Shown here: piece by piece, positions 1-13,100 of the stretch
Position numbering within the stretch: the stretch's first letter is position 1
Layout: every line of letters begins with the position of its first letter
Origin: Corythoichthys intestinalis
Lineage: Eukaryota > Chordata > Actinopteri > Syngnathiformes > Syngnathidae
DNA: 64,000 bases
Direction: 5' to 3'
NCBI RefSeq assembly: GCF_030265065.1
Contig: NC_080407.1
Span: 42,329,666-42,393,665, forward strand
Translations under genes and position numbers: made by a program
Notes under the pieces: generated by a model
The model's database searches: none
What the model was told of the DNA's origin: nothing
The model's input: only the letters and a program-made list of their open reading frames with translations

Positions 1-99
1 TTTGTATATGTTAAAATGCTAAAGTTACTGCAGATCAATGTAAAAACAGCTGAAGTCTGGCTCATCTAATGTCAATGCAGACTATACACAAGATATACA

Positions 100-3000
100 C
101 AACCCCTAGCAAAAAGTCTCGGACGACCACTCACTCAGATATTTTATCACGTAGAACAAACTCAGATTAAAAAAAACTTGAAAAAATAATGAATTAGTTC
201 AAAAGTGCAACTCTTGAGCATTCAGAAACACTAAAAGAAATGAATAAAAAACATTGTGGTGGTCAGTAAATGTTACTTTTATAGAGCAAGTGCAGGGAAA
301 AATATATGGAATCATGAGAAACAAACAAAGAAATAACAATCAAAACACATCTCTAGTATTTAGTAGCACCACCTCTTGCTTTTTTGACAGCTTTCAGTCT
401 CTGAGGCATAGACTTGATGAGTATTCTTCATCAATTTGGTGCCAACCCTCTTTAATTGCAGTTACAAGATCATCCTTGCAGGTCGGAGCCTTGCTGTGGA
501 CCATTTTTTTTCAATTTCCACCACAGGTTTTCAATAGGGTTGAGATCTGGGCTATTTGCAGGCCATGACATTGACTGGATGAGTCTTTCTCCAAGGAATG
601 CTTTAAAAGTTTTAGCTCTGTGGCCTGATGCATTGTCATCTTGGAAAATGACATATTTTCAATTGAAGGGATAAGAAGGCTAAAATTTTCATGTAAACTT
701 TTGCATTTATTGAAGATTTAACCACAGCCATCTCCCCAGTGGTTTTGCCTTAAATGCAGCCCCGTATCATCAAGGACAGAGGGAATTTTGATGTTTTCTT
801 CAGGCAGTCATCTTTGTAAATCTCACTGGAATGGCACCAAACTAAAGTTCCAGCATCATCACCTTGTCCAATGCAGATTCTTGACTCTTGACAAGGTGAT
901 ATAAGAAGTCCTGATTGATACTGCCGATGCCGACGAAACCAATCGGAAAATTTGACTGGAAATAATTATTTTTGTACTATTGTTGAGCAACTTGAGCTGT
1001 GGCTGTGGGTTTAGTCTATAAGTTCTATTTATTTCAATTGTATTTAAAGTAATGTCGTTATTTATGTGTGTGTATGTTATAATGTAGTAGTAATGTTATG
1101 ATACAAAGAGTACGGCAGGACAAACTCTTAGGTGTAGTACTAGACGACTTACTAACATGTAAGGCCCATGTGGAGCGACTACGCAATAAGCTTGCTAGGA
1201 GCATTTCCATTTACTTTAGAGCCCAAAATATGCTAGATGAGAGGGCTCTATAAACTCTTTACAGCGCACTTGTCTTGCCGCACCTCAGTTACTGTTCGGA
1301 AATTTGGGGACACACACACAATTCACCTTTATCCTCTTTTTATCGTTCAAAAAAAGGCAATTCGGATCATTCACAACGCACCGCTCAGAGCACACACAAA
1401 TGAGCTCTACATTAAATCCAAGCTATTAAACTTTTATTACTTCATGACTAACTTCAAAACTGTTCAAATGACGTACAAGGCCCACGCAAACTGTCTCCCG
1501 CCTAACCTACAAAAGCTCGATTCCAACTGAGGGGATCAAATTACGAGGAATCAGATTGTTTTCCTATCAACCTTAAAATCTTTCTCGATTACGAACATTG
1601 GGGCTTGCCTATGGAATACATGTGATGCAGCACTTACGAGTATAGAATCATTTAGTTACTTCAAAAAGATGTACAAGGAAACCATTCTAAATCGCTACTC
1701 GAACCAAAATGACACATAACTCCACTGGCACACACACATCCACAAAAAAATGTTCCCACAACAAAAAGACAAAGACAACAAAAGGATGATTGAATGTCAG
1801 GGACAGAGACTAAGACATAACATTGTACGCCCTGAAGATATGCCCTGCAGCAAATTTAGATCTCTAATCTGCAAGTGCAACGTGCGCTGTGTGCTTTTAA
1901 CGTTAGCTGAAATGGAGCTGCTTGACTGGACGCTAAGCTCATTGGACAGAATTTTCTCTACAATGCGACCTACACCAAACCAACGGCAAAAAAAAAAAAA
2001 AAAAAAAAAACGGAAAATAAAAGCTCATGTAATGTGATGTATGCAACTCTACCATGCTAGACTGTGCGTCCCGGGCTGTAGGGGGACGGGTATTGATGAG
2101 CATATGCTTTTTCCCGTCTTCCTTTGTCTGTCATCGGTCTTTTCGGGCAAATTATTCCATATTTTGTGACGGTCAATGATTCTCTTTCTTTGGCCAAATT
2201 ATCCCACATTTTGTAACTGTCAATGATACCGATGATGTTGACAATAAACATTTCATTCATTCATTCACTATTTTTTATGATATTATTTATCTATTTTAAC
2301 ACTATATTCATGTTGCTGTGACAATTTGCAAATGTTATATATGAAATATAATATGGATTTTTTTTAACCCATACATTTCAAAATAACACATTTTAGAACT
2401 ATAATTTCAATTCCGTGATACGTGATATGAATATTTTTGCTTAAGGTTATCATACTGTCAAAATCTCACACTCAGTGGCATAATGCACTGTCATCTTGGA
2501 AAATGACATATTTTCAATTGAAGGGATAAAAAAACTGTCTTATATGTCAAAGTAAACTTGTGCATTTATTGAAGATTGCCTGACATGCAGCCCCATATCA
2601 CCAAGGACTGAGGGAATTTTTATGTTTTCTTCATGCAACCATCTTTGTAAATCTCACTGGAACAACACCAAACAAAAGTTGCAGCATCATCACCTTGTCC
2701 AATGCAGATTCTTGACCCTTGACACCTTGTCAAATGCAGATTCTTGACTCTTGATAAGGTGATGATGCTGGAACTTTTGTTTGGTGCTGTTCCAGTGAGA
2801 TTTACAAAGATGACTGCCTGAAGAAAACATCAAAAGTCCCTCAGTCCTTGATGATATGGGGCTGCATGTCAGGCAAAGGCACTGGGGAGATGGCTGTGGT
2901 TTAATCTTCAATAAATGCACAAGTTTACATTGAAATTTTAGACAGCATTCTTACCCCTTCAATTGAAAATGTGTGTCATTTTCCAAGATGACAATGCATC

Positions 3001-3279
3001 ATGCCACAGAGCTAAAACCGTTAAAGCATTCCTTGGAGAAAGACTCATCTAGTCAATGTCATGGCCTGCAAACAGCCCAGATCTCAAACCTATTGAAAAC
3101 CTGTAGTGTAAATTGAAAAAAATGGTCCACAGCAAGGCTCCAACCTGCAAGGATGATCTGGCAACCGCAATCAAAGAGAGTTGGCACCAAATTCATGAAG
3201 AATACTCATCAAGTCCATGCCTCAGAGACTGCAACCTGATCCGAGACTGGCGATTCCATACTTTTTTGCTAGGGGTTGT
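100..3279. mobile_element. Tc1/mariner-like inverted dimer, degenerate
   Basis: Both outer ends carry the same inverted sequence (ACAACCCCTAGCAAAAAG on the left, its complement on the right). Left of the gap (about 360-905) a Tc1-type transposase C-terminal half reads on the minus strand; at 2760-3250 the same half reads on the plus strand, with motifs like DNASGHRAK and NPIENL. A further antisense piece lies at 2470-2760, and the plus and minus pieces meet head to head near 2730. It is therefore two 3' halves facing outward rather than one full element. A LINE piece fills the middle. No open transposase remains. Confidence 0.7.
1090..2270 (+). mobile_element. LINE fragment, C-terminal reverse-transcriptase region
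   Basis: Plus-strand translation gives LINE-type phrases: LGVVLDD, then LYSALVLPHLSYC, then PLFIVQKKAIRIIHNAPLRA. These are typical of the region after the reverse-transcriptase palm in CR1/Rex1/L2-like elements. Frames are broken, and the catalytic palm is absent because the copy is 5' truncated. A run of A lies at about 1987-2008, and a simple ATTC-type tail ends the piece near 2270. The clade is uncertain. Confidence 0.6.
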
Positions 3280-3381
3280 ATCCTTTCATAGGAATGTTCT
3301 CGACAACAACATCAAAACAAAGCCCTGGAATTGATATCTAGCACCGTCAATGGCCAATGAATGATCAAGGAAGTCCCATCA

Positions 3382-3597
3382 CTAGGGGTGCCACCCGTCC
3401 CTTGAAATAAGGAACGATCTGTAATTGGGAATTAAATGTTGTGTTCTGTATTGAACCAATACGGAATATATATGAATTGGTACATTTCTATGCATTTTAG
3501 GAGTTTTGTGGATGTCCCTTTTTTTCCTGCCTGTACAGCTTTGGGCACGAGGGGGGCGTCCTGTATTTCAATTTCTGAAAGGTGGCAACCCTACCTA
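3382..3597. mobile_element. Short TIR element (MITE-like)
   Basis: The stretch begins TAGGGGTGCCACCCGTCCC and ends with GGTGGCAACCCTA, an inverted pair. Two related short elements lie in mtmr1 introns at 4799-4914 and 5417-5530. There is no coding capacity. Confidence 0.5.
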
Positions 3598-4170
3598 AGA
3601 CCCCAAAATGCCCTGAAACCAAAAGTAAGTGACCAAAAATGAACTCTTTGGCTTCCACTGACAGCGATAGATGTCCAATTGACTCAAACTGGTAGGACTG
3701 GCTCTGAATCTTCATCTTCCAGTGCCATTGGCAGCACTCGACATCCATTTTTTCTTTGACACCCGATTTACACGACAGTGTACCCCAAGTTAGTGCAGAA
3801 TTGTTCTGTGGTTTTTAAAATATACAATACCGACGTTTCAATCAAGCAATCCGTAACAGTTCGTACAACATTTAGCAAGTGTGTCCTGTAAGCAATAGGA
3901 CTTACCGGGATCTTGATCACGTTGCTAGGCTAACACTCTTCTGTGATTTTATAAGGAACTGGGAAGGAAATAAGGAAATGTTCTCTAAATGAGAGTTGAT
4001 ACACTGACGTAACGCTGCTAGCTGGGAAGAACAAACCCCTCCGACATAGTGGGAGTGTGATATTTTTAAGGTGTGAGAGCGTAATTAGAAAATTCCGTTG
4101 AAAACGGGGCTAAGGTTGAGTTCTTCATGTGTGGGAGACCTAAAACTATTGCACATTAAAGTTGGAATAA
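3598..4170. other. mtmr1 3' flank, no gene seen
   Basis: This stretch lies just after the mtmr1 stop on the minus strand and should hold its 3' UTR. I see no other gene and no canonical AATAAA on the minus strand close to the stop. Confidence 0.4.
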
Positions 4171-7100
4171 TCAGACCACGGCGCTCAGCGCGGTGGTAGC
4201 AGTGTTGGCACGCTCCGGCGAGGACTTTGGCGAGTTTGCCTCAACCTCTCTGCGCAGCTCGTCCACTCTGCGTTCCAGTTGGGCCCGCAGTAGCAGCAGA
4301 TCCTTTAACGTCTGATGCTGCGGCACCTGCAAGGGAACATGCAGACCGGGAATGCTTGGAATGAATCTCTACGGGCGAGGAGGGACTCACCTGCGGTCTC
4401 ATGCGTGGGTTCCATCGCGCGTAGTAGGCGGTCCACAGCTCCAGATGCCGGAGGGTAGCCAAAGGGTAGAGCGCTCGGTGGCGCTCATTCACGTAGAGAG
4501 GGTTGCGGAAATCGTCAAACTGGCTGGACAAAATTGTCGACGGGAGTAGATGGCAAACGAGCTCTCAAGGAAGAGTCTCTCACCTGTTGACGTAGGACCA
4601 CAGGGACGCTGTCCTTGTCGGGATTTCCTGGGCGGCACGCTCCTCTTCAGAGTTGCACAGAAAGGTTCCGAAGAGGCAACTGTATAGGTGGTCCAGCAGT
4701 GTGAGCAGGAAAAGCTCATTGAACTCGAAGGCCGCCGGGAACTAGTGGTTTTAGAAAGTAAGGTCGTCGGATCAAGCCTGGGAAAATCGGATGCTACTAG
4801 GGTTGCCACTAGGACGGGACAACCTGGAAATTAGGAAGTTTGGATTGGTACCGTTGCCCAAACTTCCTAAATTCTAGGATGTCCCTTACAATCTGGGACT
4901 GTTGGCAACCCTAGGCACTACGCACCTGGCGGGTCATCTGCCACACGCAGTCCACGAATTGAACGAAGAGAGGAGAGCGCTCAGAGTTGCCGTGGTCATC
5001 TTCGCCGTGGCCTACGCGCTAACGATAGGAAAGCAAAGCTATTTTAAATTCGGTAGCTTCCATGATAGCTTTCAACTGTCCAAAGTCCATCGCTTCTAGG
5101 GATGTCAGACTTACAGCAGCAAACTTGTGTCCGAAGCTGATCCATTCCTTCTCCACCAGAACCTACGAGCAGAGGGATGATATGACAACGTGAAAGAAAT
5201 GTAGGCCAGCGGCAGCATACCTGGAAACCTTGAAGCGTCCGGTAGTGGGAATCCAACATGAGCATGGCCAGAGACGTCAGCTGAGCAGTCCTGTCCCAAC
5301 CGTCGCTGCAGTGGACCACCACCGACGTCTGCGCGCCCTCCAACTTGGAAGCTATCTGGGATGCTCCGCATAGCAGGAGCTAGCAAATACGAACCTCGTG
5401 AAAAAACATTCAGAAACATTCAGAAACCCCGGAATATAGGAAGTTCTGATTGGTACTGGCGGCTGTACTACTCGGAACTTCTTATATTCCAGGTTGTCCC
5501 ACCCAATCTGGGACTTTTGGCAACTCTAACGTACCCCTATATACTCCAGCCAATGGGTGCGCTCAATGTTGGAGTGCCAGTGCGCTTGGTCGATGGTGGG
5601 GTATAGCACGTCCTTCAACTTCCTGAGGGACTCGCGCATCACGTGGATGTTAGGGATCTCCAGGAAGCTGAGCTCCACATTAGTGTAAAAGCTTTCATTT
5701 TCGTAGCCGCCGTCCTTTTCCTGCAACGGCAGAAGACTCAGTTAAAATCTGAAAGGCGCGACTTAATGGCAGTCTTCGTGGAGTACTTTGTTGCTCCGCG
5801 CGACGCTGTAATGTCTGGCGTCGAAGATGCAGAGCTTGTGGGCCTGCGCGTTAGCGTCCATGATAAGCTGAAGGAGGCGCTCGTCCTCTTTGCAGCGGCG
5901 GTCTGTCGGGCCCACCAGAGGTTGGCCACAACGCACCAGGGCCGCCTGCGACTCGGGGTGGATCCAAGACAGCGTCTGGAAGCAGAGAGCGTCACAGATC
6001 GTCTCCATGTAGAGAAAAATCCCACCTACCGGAATGCGGCGCTTGGCCCGGAAGCCCGCCGCCCGCTTAATGTCCTCATCCGAGATGTTGGTGGGGACGA
6101 CCAGTAAGGAAGGGTATGTGTCACACAGCTGGTAGGATGCGTTCAGGCGGCTGACAGTCCAGGACTCATTGGGGAGACCCTAAGAACTCGGAAAGTTCAA
6201 GACATCGCTCCAAAGTTCAAGACGTTTCTCACCTGTCTTCGCCACTCAGCCAGTGGGTCGTACACCTTCCAGCCATCTGCGGGAAAGCGTTGCTCGTAGC
6301 GGAAGGCGAATAAGGTCTGCGCATGGACATTTACGAGATTGAACAGAGAGACCTTCGCCGCGATTCTCACATATCAACTGACCATTTCGTTGGACAGCGG
6401 GAAAGCTCGCGACGACAGAGTCCTCGCCACATCCGTGCCGACCATCCCCGTCTTGTATGCGAACTTCAGACTCCTCAGGTCCTTGCAGACCAGCTCCAGT
6501 CCCTCAGTGTTCTCGCCTCCGTCTGGGATGCCTACTGTCTCCAGGCGGCTGATGACGCCCAAGTTGACAGCCAGAACAAACGGAGACTCCTGAGAGATTT
6601 GAGACTGGGAACCTGAGTTTTTGAGCACATTTGAAAAACCGTTCCACACGCTCCCCTTACAGTGCTGCTGAAGTAGAGTTTATAATCAGTGATGGTAAGA
6701 GTTCCGTTCAGCAAACCGCTATAGGGACAAACGTACGTCACGTCCTCCACTGGAGAAAAAGGTAAACATGTAAATGATGGGCAATCAAAAAGGAGGAGTT
6801 ATAAACTCACTCGTCATTTGGATGTTTTCCCCCGGCAGGAGAGGAACTCCATTGGTTTTTTCCGTCATTTTCGGTCTCGGAAAGCTCTACACATAAGACA
6901 CGGGAGTAATCGGTGAGATTCTTCAAACATGGACAAGATGTTTTAACCAAGGGCTTAGGTTTGCATAGGGATGGTAGGGACATAACACTACCAATTTGTC
7001 AGGATGCTCAAATTGTTCCCACCAACCTTTAAGCAACATTATCTGCATTATATAATGAGTTAAACAGGTAATTTAGATTGTCTTCCCATATATTGTAAGT

Positions 7101-10100
7101 ATAGAATTGACCCTACCATAAGTGAATTATTTTCATTATGTTCAAACTAGGGCTGTCAAAAATATCGCGTTAACGGGCTGTAATTAATTTTTAAAATTAA
7201 TCCCGTTAAAATATTTGACGCAATTAACGCACATGCCCCGCTCAAACAGAATAAAATGACAGTACAGTGTAATGTTACTTGTTTTGTGGTGTTTGGCGCC
7301 CTCTGCTGGCGCTTGGGTCAAACTGATTTTATGGGTTAGTACCATGAGTGAGCATGGTGTAATTATTGACATCAACAATGGCGAGCTACTAGTCTATTTT
7401 TTGATTGAAAATCTTACAAATTTTAATAAAACCAAAACATTAAGAGGGGTTCTAATGTAAAAAATCTATAACTTGTACTAACATTTATCTTTCAAGAACT
7501 ACAAGTCTTTCTATCCATGGATCGCTTTAAGAGAATGTTAATGCCATCTTGTTGATTTATTGTTATAATAAACAAATACAGTACTTATGTACCGTATGTA
7601 GAATGTATATATCCGTCTTGTGTCTTATCTTTCCATTCTAACAATAATTTACTGGAAAAATATGGCATACAGTGGGGAGAACAAGTATTTGATACACTGC
7701 CAATGGGAAAACTCATTGGCAGTGTATCAAATACTTGTTACTTGTTCTCCCCACTGTATTTTATAGATGGTTTGAATTGCGATTAATCCCGATTAATTAA
7801 TTTTTAAGCTGTAATTAACTCGATTAAAAATTTTAATCGTTTGACAGCCGTAGTTCAAACTCACATTTACCCCTTTTCACTTTATGAATGCGCCGGTCCA
7901 TTTTTTTCCCCTTTCAAAGGCACGTTTGATTGGCTGACGACTTGACCCACCCCCCGATACACACACGCACGCTCACAAAGTCCCGACAGAAATACATGTC
8001 GACAACATACCACCTCCTCCCTTCCTTTCGAAGGGGACGGATGTTACAAGTTTTCTTCGGCCAGCAGCAGCCACTTTAAGTAATTCAAAAAGATGCCAAT
8101 GTTGTGGACGTGGGGAAACACACCACTAATTTTGCTACTGAAAGTCCAACCTGCATTAGAGTTAACATAACATTAAACTGTGTGAACTTGCTAACCTGCA
8201 AAACTCGAGTAGGAAGCTGCTTAGAGAATTGTCCTACTGTTTGTGTTTTCTACCGTTAACGTTGATTAAACTGTGAGAAATGTAGTGAACTCTGCTGGGA
8301 ACTATAGATACAGAAATATGTGAGCAAGCAGCTGCTTAGAGAGAGACGGGTGCTGCATAACCTAATATGTTGCTCACACAACACAACATAATTAACTACA
8401 CTACCGTTCAAAACTTTGGGGTCACCCAGACAATTCAAATGAGTAGAAAATATAGTCAAGAAATTGACAAGGTTAGAAATAAGGATTTTTATTTGAAATA
8501 ATCATTTTCTCCTTCAAACTTTGCTTTTCTCAAAGAATGCTCCCTTTGCAACAGTTACAGTTTTGCAGACCAATGACACAATAGCTGTTTATTTGTTGAG
8601 GTAATCTGGAGAAACTTCACACCACGCATCCAGAAGCACCTCCCACAAGTTGGATTGGCTTGATGGGCACTTCTTGCGTACCATACGGTCAAGCTGCTCC
8701 CACAACAGCTCAATGGGTTGGAGATCTGTTGACTGTGTTGGCCACTCCATTACAGATAGAATACCAGCTGCCTGCTTCATTCCTAAATAATTCTTGCATA
8801 ATTTGGAGGTGTACAGGAGGTCATTGTCATGTTGTAGGATGAAATTGACTCCAATCGAGCGTTGTCCGCAGGGTATTACATAGCGTTGCAAAATGGAGTG
8901 ATAGCCTTCCTTTTTAAAATCCCGTTGACCTTGTACAAATCTTCCACTTTACCAGCACCAAAGCAACCTCAGACCATCACAATACCTTCACCATGGTTGA
9001 CAGATGACATCAAGCACTCTTCCAGTTCCAGTTGTTCTGCATCTCACAAATGTTTTTCTCTGATCCAAAGTCCAACCACTTCAAACTATGATTCGTCTGT
9101 CAATAACAGTTTTTCCAATCTTCCTCTGTTCAATGTTTGTGTTCTTTTGCCTATATTAATCGTTTGCTTTTATTAGTCTGTCTCAGATATGGCTCTTTTT
9201 TTTGCCACACTGCCCTCAAAGCCAGCATCCAGGTGTCGTCTCTTCAATGTCGACATTGACACTGGCGTTTCACGGGTATTACCCGTATTGGCCCGAATAT
9301 TAGACGGTGTTTTTTGCATAGAAATGAGACTGAAAAAGAGGGGGTTGTCCTATATTCGCGGTCTAGACATTATACCCATTCATGACGCTAGATGGCGCCA
9401 GATATCATTGAAGCAATGTTCTGTCATGACAGATCTCAGCTACTCTCCTCATTCACAACACTAGATGGCGCCAGATATCGTTGAAGCGATTTTCTGTCAT
9501 GACAGATCTCAGCTTCTCTCGTTCAACTAGTTTGCATTATTTTATTGCAATTTTTTTTCCTTATTCAGATTTGTTTCAAGACTGCAGTTACAGTTAGACT
9601 TCATTTTGATTGTTAATGCAGTTATTGCAATTTTGTTGTTTTGTCACAATAGATTGATTTATTTACATTTCAAAAACCAGAAGCCATTCATTTACAAATG
9701 TGATTGCACATTAGTTTACATATTTGAATGTTCAGATATTAAGACTTTTTCTCTCAAATATATTGTTATAATCATATGTTTCGGATGTAATTATTTTCTG
9801 TATAAAAATTAATTTGGTGTTCAAAAAGTCTTTTTTCAAACTTGAGTCTTGAAAAATAGGGGGTCGTCTTATAACCAGGGTCGTCTTATATTCGGGCCAA
9901 TACGGTATTTAATGAAACTGCTAGATGAGGACCTGCGGACCTGCGACGCATCTATTTCTCAAACTAGAGACTCTTATGTACTTGTCTTCTTGCTCGGTAG
10001 TGCAGCGGGGCCTCCCGCTTCTCTTTCTACTCTGGTTAGATCTTGTTTGTGCTGCTCTCCGAAGGGAGTGGTACACAGCGTTATAGGAAAACTTCAATTT

Positions 10101-13100
10101 CTTGGCAATTTCTCTTATGGAATAGCCTTCATTTCTAAGAACAGATTGTCGAGTTTCACGTGAAAGTTGTCTTTTTCTTGCCATTTTGAGACTTTAATCA
10201 AACACACAAAGGTGATGCTCCAGATACCCAATTAGCTCAAAGAAAGATTAGTTTTATAGCTTCTCTAACCACCTAAACTATCTTGAGCTGTGCCAACATA
10301 ATTGCACAAGGTTTTCTAATCATCTATTATCCTTCTAAGGCAACTTAGCAAGCACAATGTACCATTAGAACACTGGAGTGATGTTTGCTGCAAATGGGCC
10401 TCTTTACAAAACTACGTAGATATTGAATTAAAACAGAACGTTTCCAGCTAAAATAGTCATTTGCCATTTTAATAATATATAGAGTGTTTTCTGATTAGTT
10501 TAATGTTATTTCCATTGAAAAAAACTGAGAAATTTCTTCCATTTTGAAAAAAAAAGTGACCCCAAACTTTTGAACGGTAGTGTACATCCGTTCGGAGTTA
10601 ACGCAACACCCAAAACGTTAGCTTACCACGTCCGAACTCTTGAAATAGAGTCTTTAGTTGTGAATCAACAGTCATGTATGTATATAATTTTTTTTCTCTT
10701 TTTTTTTTTTATCCAGCGAGCTTTCCCCACACGAGCGTTGCGACTGACTGGTCGATCCTGATAAACATAATGAGCACCCCTGATTCAGCCTATCAATTAA
10801 TTTTAGGTTCATATTCATGAGAAATGTAGCCCTGACCCCCATTCACCCAATCTGTTTAGTAGGGCTGCCGCTATCGATTATTTTAGTCAAGTAATCGGTT
10901 AAGGAACATGAAACATTTAAATACCTGAGCTGAGCCTCAAATGGTCTACAAAATTATAGAGAAAACCACAGACTTGGTACAACAAAAGAACAATTGGCCA
11001 ACTTACATGGCAAAAGTCCGCTAGCTTAAATGCTATAAAATGCCAACTTTTTTTTTTTTTTTTTTTAAACAATGCTCTGAACCAATGGTTCAGACTAGGG
11101 GTGTAACGGTACACAAACATCTCGGTCCGGTACGTACCTCGGTTTTGAGGTCACGGTTCGGTTCATTTTCGGTACGGTAAGAAAACAAAACACAAAATAT
11201 AAATGTGCTAGTTGTTTATTACACACCTTTGTGCTTTCAACAATAGGAACATTAGCCTATACAAAGCTAGAATTCGGCTCAAAAAGTAGCGGGTATTTAA
11301 AGATAATAATCCAACAACAATTTGCCTTTCAGACCTCGCGTATTGGTCAGATTTCTTTCTGAAAGAAAGACGAAAAAAGAAGTCCTGTGCTAAAGAGAAA
11401 AGCAATCCCAATGACAAAGATTTTAACATGTATTTTACAAGTGAAATGCCTCAATGAATCTTTTTTCTTATGAACAGTTTTCAAAAGCTTTATCGGTGGA
11501 TTTTCTTAAGTTAAAGCACCACACAGAAATTAATAAATTTAATTGTGTAAGCAGGATCTGTGTATTATTCTTATCATTTATTTACAGGTGTTTTAGCTCA
11601 TTTCAATTTATTTTATTTAAATGGGCTAGTATTTATTTTATTACATGTTTATATTTTACAAATGTGATGTAGTATTCATTTATATTGTATATTTTTTGTA
11701 TAACTTTAGTTCCTTTGTGAATATTAGTTCCTAATTGTTTTGTTGTTGTAGGAGGGTTTTGTATTGAACACAGGGCCATGTTGGTTATTATTATAGCAGA
11801 GAAGACAGCAGTAAATCAACTAAGACAAGTCAACTGTGCCCCGATCTACCACTTAAAGAGATCTGATGGACTCAAAAAGTGGGTTACGATTGCATATTAG
11901 TTTGAAAATCGACCGAATCCACCGTATTTTTACACGAGTGACTTACGGTCTGCCCAATCCTAGCTAGTAGTATTGACGCAGGAGGGCCGCGTCTCGCGTC
12001 AAATAATAAACTCTGCCGTTCTTTTCGCGTGCGTCGCGTTGAGCCGCTTCTGGGACGCGTCTAACACGCGGCCGCACTGCGACTGGTGTGCATTGGCTGA
12101 TTGACTTTAACGCCCGCGTTTCACTGCGTTGTCGCGCCGTTGACATTTCTGGGTTATATACTGTCCTACCGTGTTGGTCCTCATTATAGTAGAGAAGACG
12201 GAGTAAATATAATCTACACAAAGAAACTGTAACCCGATCGACTCACAGCCTCGAAAAGTAAAGGTTACCTTGCATCAGAAACTCGTTCGGTACACCTCCG
12301 TTCCGAACCGAGCACCCCGTACCGAAACGGTTCAATACATGTACCATTACACCCTTGGTTTAGACACATATTCCCACTTAAAACGGCTAAATATACTTAC
12401 AAAATAAATTATGAATGCATTAAAAAAAAACATTAGCTCAAACAAAAACTTCGCTTATGTTGGTCTTAACAGAGAGCAGCTGGATTCAGCCATGTGAAAT
12501 GAGGCAGACCAGAGGGCAGCGTATCCAACCAAATCAATCAAACTCGATGCAAACACTTTCAAAATAAACCATTACAACATTTTAATTAAACGAATACTCG
12601 AAGCAGTAAAATTCAAATCTTTTTTTCCTAATCGAATACTCGAGTTAATCGATTAATCGTTGCAGCACGAGGCATAGCAAGGGTCCCCGGCGGCCCCAGG
12701 CAACAAGCAACATGGGGCCCTTCTGAGTCACGTGACACACATACTCGCGCAGTATAATGAACACAAAGGTTGGGGGGGGGGGGGGGGCGCGCTGCGTGCA
12801 CGTGCGGTCATATTGGCCATAAAAGTGGCGAAAAATAAGCACTTTACACTGACTCATATGGATGTACTTACATTCGTTCATGGACGCACACATTTTAATA
12901 GGTGGCCGTCCTCTGCTCGAAATGCGCACCTTACGCCTTTTCTCGCTCCCAGAATACGCAGCGCTTGTGACGTAGGACAACAACAGGACTGGTTACTATG
13001 GGAACGTACGCATACCCAAGGAACCTTGCTAAAACGAGTATTAAAATTGCTAATAAAATCGTTTAGGATTATTTTAGATGCATATATGTTAGATTTTTCT

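Noticed and set aside
10690-10760. Splice-acceptor-like pyrimidine run followed by ATCCAG on the plus strand
   Set aside because: The host gene here is on the minus strand, and the following sequence has no coding support.
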